This document shows, piece by piece, positions 57,863 through 64,000 of a DNA stretch of 64,000 nucleotides; position 1 is the first letter of the stretch; each line of letters begins with the position of its first letter. Source of the DNA: Usnea hakonensis. Lineage: Eukaryota > Ascomycota > Lecanoromycetes > Lecanorales > Parmeliaceae. The notes under the pieces are model-generated. The model ran no database searches. It had not been told where the DNA came from and saw only the letters and a program-made list of their open reading frames with translations. The stretch is taken from assembly GCA_013423325.1 (NCBI GenBank), contig BLJB01000317.1:1-64000 (forward strand), read 5' to 3'. The position numbers were made by a program, and so were the translations under genes.

Positions 57863-58736
57863 TTCGGATAAGGGACTCTCGACTGAGATCGACGTACCAT
57901 TACTAGCTGGACGGAAGCTGTCAGGCAAGGGGATGGCTTCTTTGTCGATATTGACTATGGGTATGTTGGAAGGTAGTTGGATATGGGAGCTGCAGATTAG
58001 ACAATAAAGATTTGTTTACTCCAAAGACAGCACATCGGCCAGATCGGCCAGTGATTATCAATCCCTTAGATAATTGTTACTCCTCGAAGGCATCCTACTA
58101 TTAGTATGCCATGATGACAAAGTAGAAAAGGACTGTCCAGCACAGCCAAGTACTTCGATCTCCGATTGTATCTGCACCCTGTCCGTCTCATGGGCTTTAC
58201 AGAAGACGATAGTGGAAGCTTAGTATTATTTTATCTTTGTGATATGTATTCTTTCTGGTCCCAGCCCTCTACCTATTTAAGGTCAAGCTAAAATCCGTAG
58301 CAGATGAGCTAATCACGGACCGACCCGCCGACCTAATGGTGGGGCACCAGCGTGAATGAGAAAATTAAAGTCAATTGAGAAAATCAGAATTTTCAATTTG
58401 TACGTCACACGCCAAATTCCTTTTTTAGTCAAATCCTACTTAGATATAATTCAATTTTCTTCCCTACAGCTTCCTTCATTTTCTAACAAACACAATCCTT
58501 TAGGCCTCCTCTTTGCTCTTTTCCTGACCCCTCGTATATCTCCTCCCTCACCTACAGGTATCGCCCATGTCATTGAGTCCAAGCATCCAGCGCCGCCGTC
58601 CAATCTTTAAACGAGTGAGCTTCGAGACTTTTGCAAAGGCAGGAACGAAACCTTGACTAGCTCGCCACTCGCCAGAAAAGGAACACGCTCTGCTCACAAG
58701 TCAGAGGACTGCCACTTGTCATCAATTCGCTCTTCG
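57863..58736. other. Intergenic region and CPSase promoter
   Basis: No gene seen. 58380-58520 is CT-rich on the plus strand, as common just upstream of highly expressed fungal genes. No arginine-attenuator-type upstream ORF was identified; that element is known on the small-subunit gene, not this one. Confidence 0.4.
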
Positions 58737-61700
58737 ATGGCGCTCAAATGTCTAGAGAAGCCCTCGAGGAGATTCCTCCGAAGATGCTACTCCAACATTA
58801 GCTATCAAGCACCGCCAAATGCTGGGCATACACAGATGCGATGCGCTCCGGTAGTCGCACCATCAGTACCCTCCTCGGCGAGATCCTTCACCTCTGCCTC
58901 CTTCCCACGACATCTCGCTCGATACCCCACCCGATCCTTGCTTGCCTCCACCACGCCCTTCAAATACCACTCTAGGAGAACCATAACAAGCTCTGCACTT
59001 CGGTCCGCAACACCTCAAGAGACACAGGGGTCCGACATAACAGCTTCATACATCGCGAGTGCGGGGGAAATTGAGTTGGTAGACGTGAAGAAGGTCCTGG
59101 TGATTGGAAGTGGGGGTTTGAGCATTGGGCAAGCAGGAGAATTCGATTACTCGGGTACGCAAATGTATGGTGCTCTTCCCATGTCAAGCTCTACTGAGAT
59201 AGTGAATGCCTAGGATCGCAAGCACTCAAAGCGCTGAAAGAAGAGAACGTTGCCTCGGTCCTTATCAATCCCAATATTGCTACTATACAGACAGACCATA
59301 AGCTGGCAGATGAGGTCTACTACCTTCCTGTCACTCCAGAGTATGTCACTCATGTGATCGAGAAAGAGAGGCCTGATGGGATCATGTTGGCATTTGGGGG
59401 GCAGACGGCCCTAAATCTTGGGGTGCAGGTACGTACATTGCAGAGACGTCCTTTGTCCATCAAAGCAGTCGTCAAAGATAGCTTGAGTCTGGTCGCACGT
59501 TTTCGTAGACCTGTCTCGTGAGTCGCGCTGACTCTGAGACCTACACACAGATGGAGAGGATGGGTATCTTCCAAAGATATGGTGTTAAGGTCTTGGGAAC
59601 AAGCATAAAGACTTTGGAGACAAGTGAAGATCGAGACCTATTGTACGTAAAATCTACTCTGGTACGATCACATGAGAAGTGGAGACTGGAAGTGTTTCGC
59701 AAGGGTAATGGCTGATAAAGACACGGTAGTGCGAAAGCTCTGAAAGAGATAGACATACCCATCGCGGAAAGTATTGCCGTGACCACCGTGGATGAGGCCC
59801 TTGATGCTGCAGAGACCGTTGGCTACCCTATTATCGTTCGATCCGCTTACGCCTTGGGAGGTTTGGGCAGTGGCTTTGCTGATAATGCGGAGGAGCTTCG
59901 CAATCTGTCTGCAAGATCGCTGTCATTGTCGCCTCAAATCCTGGTCGAGAAATCTCTAAAGGGCTGGAAGGAGGCAGAGTATGAAGTTGTTCGTGATAGG
60001 GTAAACAGTAAGACTTACTCGCGCATGCTTGATTTCATTTTCACTGACTGCGGCAGATTGTATAACTGTCTGCAATATGTATGCCTTCAATCGAATTGCT
60101 ATATTACAGTCCAGCTGCTGAATGATTTGCTAGGGAAAACTTTGACCCTCTTGGAGTCCATACTGGCGACAGTATAGTGATAGCACCATCACAGACTTTC
60201 AGTGATGAGGTAATGAACCCAGAGCTTTTTTCTCTTGTTGCAGCAGACTAAGTTCTTGCTAGGAGTACCATATGCTTCGCTCAGCGTCAATCAAGATCGT
60301 TCGCCATCTAGGTGTCTGCGGTGAATGCAACGTGCAATATGCCTTGCAGCCAGATGGTCTCGACTACCGAGTTATTGAAGTCAATGCCCGTCTTTCCCGA
60401 TCTTCCGCCCTCGCTTCCAAAGCTACCGCCTACCCACTAGCCTATGTCGCTGCCAAGTTGGGCTTGGGTTACACACTGCCTCAGCTGCCCAACGCCGTCA
60501 CCAAAACCACCACAGCCAACTTCGAGCCAAGTCTAGACTATGTTGTGACTAAAATGTGAGTATCACCAGTGAGCTCTCTTTGCAAGCTTTGGGAAAAAGT
60601 GAAGCAATTGGTTATTTCCAAGTCTCTTGATTGCATTCGGTCTTATGATGTGCTAATATTGTACCGATACTAGACCTCGCTGGGACCTGAAGAAATGTGC
60701 GTGGACCAACAATCCTGTTATGCTGTTGCTGACTGTCATGATTAGTTCAGCATGTTGACCGTCATATTGGATCTGCCATGAGAAGTGTCGGAGAGGTAAT
60801 GGCCATAGGCAGGACATGGCAGGAGAGCATTCAGAAAGCAATCAGACAGGTCGACCCTCAGTACAACGGATTTCAAGGGGACAAGTTTGATGATTTGGAT
60901 GACGCATTGCGCAATCCCACTGGTGCGACCTTTTCAGATCCCTCACTCTAAAATGCGGTCACTGACTACGTTTCAAAGATCGCCGCTGGCTTGCCGTTGG
61001 CCAAGCTTTGATACACGAAAAATATACCGTTGACCAAGTTCATGACCTGACCAAGATTGACAAATGGTTCCTTCACAAACTGATGGATATTGTTGATACG
61101 CAACACGAACTAGAAGCCATTGGGAGCCTCTTTGGCTTAAGGAAAGACTTGGTGCTGAAAGCGAAACAGCAAGGTTTTAGTGATATCCAGATTGCACTTG
61201 CTGTTGGCTGTACAGAAGACGAAGTCCGTTCTCGTAGGAAGGGTATGGGTTTGAAACCCTGGGTCAAAAAGATCGACACCTTGGCAGCTGAGTTCCCTGC
61301 TGAGGTAGGTGACCGTTGCAACACTTCAAGAATCATCACAGCTAATGAATATTTCAGACCAATTACCTCTACACAACCTACAATGCTTCCAGTCACGACG
61401 TGACATTCGATGATCATGGCACCATCATCCTCGGCAGCGGTGTCTATCGAATTGGAAGCTCGGTAGAATTCGACTGGTGTGCGGTCAATGCTACTCTTGC
61501 TCTCAAGGCCATGGGGAAGCCGACAATTATGATCAACTACAATCCAGAAACCTACTCTACCGACTTTGACACTGCCGACAAGCTTTATTTTGAAGAGCTC
61601 AGCTATGAGCGGGTCATGGACATTTACGAACTAGAGTCCGCAGCCAATGTGGTGGTGTCAGTCGGTGGTCAGCTTCCACAGAATATTGCTCTACGATTGC

Positions 61701-63107
61701 AAGAGACTGGCCGCGCAAAGATCTTGGGCACGGACCCTTTGGATATCGACAAGGCCGAGGATCGTTCCAAGTTCTCTGAAATCCTTGACAGCATTGGTGT
61801 CGACCAACCAGCGTGGGCAGAGCTGAAATCAGTCTCTGAGGCCGAGACTTTTGCAGACAGAGTGGGCTACCCGGTCCTTTGCCGGCCAAGCTACGTTCTA
61901 TCCGGTGCGGCGATGAATGTGATTCGCAGTCAAGGAGACCTTAAGGAAAAACTGTTAAACGCAAGTTCCGTGTCTGGTGACCATCCAGTGGTCATCACGA
62001 AATTCATCGAAGGGGCGCAGGAGATCGACGTCGATGCCGTGGGCTCTGCTGGAAAGCTACTTGTTCATTCAGTGGCCGAACATGTGGAGGACGCCGGTGT
62101 TCACAGTGGCGACGCGACGCTAGTCCTCCCACCCGTGAATCTTGACAATCGTACGATGGCTCGTATCAAAGAGATTGCCGAGAAGGTAGCCAAGGCATGG
62201 TCCATCACCGGCCCCTTCAATATGCAAATAATCAAAGCGGACGACCCAGAAGGTGGCGAGCCCGCTCTCAAGGTCATCGAATGCAACCTACGAGCATCCA
62301 GATCCTTCCCTTTTGTAAGTAAGGTCCTTGGGGTTAACTTTATCGACGTTGCAACAAAAGCTCTTGCAGACCAAAACGTCCCTGAGCCGGTAGACCTCAT
62401 GTCACAAACAAAGAACTATGTTGCCACAAAGGTACCCCAATTTTCCTGGGGCCGCCTACCTGGAGCTGATCCTTTCCTTGGGGTGGAAATGGCCAGTACT
62501 GGCGAGATGGCCTGTTTTGGTAGAGACCTCGTTGAAGCATACTGGGCGTCTCTCCAGTCGACCATGAACTTCCGATTACCGTTACCTGGTGAGGGGCTTC
62601 TCTTCGGTGGAGACGTCTCCAAGCCGCAGTTGACTAATATCGTCGATTACTTGAAGCCGCTCGGATACAAATTCTATGCGGCTAACAAAGCCGTCAAGGC
62701 ACATCTCGAATCGACAGTCAAAGATGGATGCGAAGTCAAAGTTATCGAGTTCCCCACAGACGACAAACGCGCTCTAAGAGAAGTGTTCAGAGAATATGAC
62801 ATTCGGGGCGTTTTCAACCTTGCTGCTGCTAGAGCGGACAGCCTATTGGACCAGGACTACGTGATGCGCAGGAACGCGGTTGATTTTGGTGTACCTTTGT
62901 TCATGGAACCTAAGGTGAGTCAAAAATGCCTTCCTGAATGTGCTCTCTATCTGTGCATGTTGACTGATTCCAAATTCTCAGACTGCGCTCCTCTTCGCAC
63001 GAGCCATGAGTGAAAAGATACCTTTGCGAAAAGAAGGTGTAGTTCCAAGTGAAGTCCGGAGGTGGAGTGATTTTGCCGGAGGACATGTCCTAGGGTCTTC
63101 AAAATAA
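58737..63107 (+). CDS. cpa2: Carbamoyl-phosphate synthase, arginine-specific, large subunit (mitochondrial)
   Basis: 1,200 residues in 12 exons; introns 59155-59213, 59429-59550, 59643-59729, 60008-60056, 60079-60133, 60210-60262, 60556-60673, 60697-60745, 60923-60978, 61305-61357, 62915-62981. All phases close. It makes carbamoyl phosphate from bicarbonate, ATP and ammonia supplied by the glutaminase subunit, for arginine synthesis. The first ~95 residues are Arg/Ser-rich without acids, a mitochondrial presequence. Two ATP-grasp halves follow, each opened by a glycine motif (VLVIGSGGLSIGQAGEFDYS; IILGSGVYRIGSSVEFDW). Other landmarks are NPNIATIQT, ITVCNMENFDPLG, VIEVNARLSRSSA, NPETYSTDFD and VIECNLRASRSFPF. 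The last ~200 residues (RRNAVDFGVPLF) are the short regulatory domain. Length and absence of fused glutaminase, DHOase or ATCase identify the arginine rather than the pyrimidine enzyme. ATG 58737 is the first Met heading the presequence. Confidence 0.95.
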
Positions 63108-64000
63108 AAGACTACGAGCTAGTCAGCCACATGGTTTGAGGGCGAGAAGAAAATATTGGAAACATTGCGTAACGAGATCGACGACATGTAGATTGGAAAT
63201 GCACAGTAGTCTGAGGAAGATATGGGATATGTACTTAAAAAGCTACAAAAGTGTTAGTAAATATTGTTCTGACCACACAATCAAATGCTCTATGGAAACC
63301 TAGTAGGACCTCGAGGATATGGTGTTCAAGGACCCAGAGAGAAAGTAATCTAAAAGATGGAGAATAGGCATCACAGTGTTGTGTAGCACATGAGCAATAT
63401 GCTAGCGTGAATATACGGAATTCCATCTCTACCCTTCTCTCCCTCTTCACTCAAGCCACCAAAAGCTATCCGCCGACACACTGTCCTTACCTATCATCAA
63501 GCCTTCCAATAGAAACAAGACAATCGAGGCATCTGCTCTTTCCACCGCCACATGTCTCGAGCGGTCTTTCCGCTTCCACCATGGGGCGACCCGCTAACAT
63601 CAAAAACCAGATTGCTCCATCGACGACGTATCAAAATGGTAGAGATAGGGTTAATGACTCGCATGGGGACCTGCTACCGCAGGGGTTGTGATGAGGACGG
63701 ATCGAGAGTGGGTGATGGAAATAGGGGCGGGCAAAGACGAAAATAACGTGAATTCAAGTAAACAACATACTCGAGATTAAAGCTCTTCTGTACTGGTACA
63801 CATGACCACTTTGATAGATTGCTCAGCGCTTCTTTTTTCATCCAATGCGGTTTGGTGCTGGGAAATACGCATTTACCCCTGTATTTCTTGGCACTCGACA
63901 GACAGCCAATCTTACATCTCATCCTCATCCTCATCTTCATCTTCATCTTCATCTTCAGCACAGTACAGAAACCATCATTACCTTCTAGCTCTCCACTTTC
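63108..64000. other. Downstream intergenic region
   Basis: Nothing supported as a gene up to the window edge. It contains the CPSase 3' end and a hexanucleotide repeat (separate entry). Confidence 0.4.
63918..63957. repeat. (TCATCY)n microsatellite
   Basis: About 40 bp of CTCATC / CTTCATC units. A simple repeat, likely length-polymorphic. Confidence 0.85.

Overview
The window comes from a filamentous ascomycete (Pezizomycotina). The genes carry many short spliceosomal introns of about 49-120 bp with GT..AG ends and CTRAY-like branch points. There is a fungal FAS beta-subunit gene, a highly reducing polyketide synthase (HR-PKS), an arginine-type carbamoyl-phosphate synthase, an HPP membrane protein, and several small secreted proteins. 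One end looks hit by repeat-induced point mutation (RIP): CpA and TpG are rare, TpA is common, and reading frames are broken by TAG/TAA. No species can be named from this sequence alone.

Layout. 1-6.96 kb is a RIP-degraded repeat block; one minus-strand frame can be followed through it for 2.4 kb. It abuts a FAS beta-subunit gene (6975-13351) whose first ~150 codons carry four stops and a frameshift while the remaining ~1,900 codons are open. 14-17.3 kb holds a histidine-phosphatase protein and an HPP-family membrane protein. 19-26.7 kb is a decayed stretch: a membrane/coiled-coil gene split by a 579-bp hAT-type MITE with a perfect 8-bp target duplication, a stub of an FAD oxidoreductase, an intact F-box gene, a flavin monooxygenase with a 2-base frameshift, and a small membrane protein. 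27.4-30.8 kb holds two secreted-protein genes. 32.7-41.0 kb is an apparently intact 12-exon HR-PKS (KS-AT-DH-MT-ER-KR-ACP, 2,584 aa) with no recognisable tailoring or regulatory genes beside it. 42.36-43.20 kb is a striking tandem array of about twelve ~66-nt hairpins: the terminal-loop region is conserved, the outer stems differ from unit to unit, and each stem stays self-complementary. 45-51.7 kb is a run of five secreted-protein genes. 53.5-63.1 kb returns to ordinary genes: a SprT-like metalloprotease, a SAM methyltransferase, and the large subunit of mitochondrial arginine-specific carbamoyl-phosphate synthase (12 exons, two of them micro-exons).

How it fits together. Two lipid/polyketide megasynthase genes lie about 20 kb apart. 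One is disabled at its 5' end next to a RIPed repeat; the other is intact but solitary. Decayed genes, a MITE, a RIP block, secreted-protein genes and a hairpin array together look like a plastic accessory region, ending in conserved housekeeping sequence (CPSase). All exon boundaries were placed by hand from reading-frame continuity and splice consensus; family assignments come from motif recognition, with no database search.
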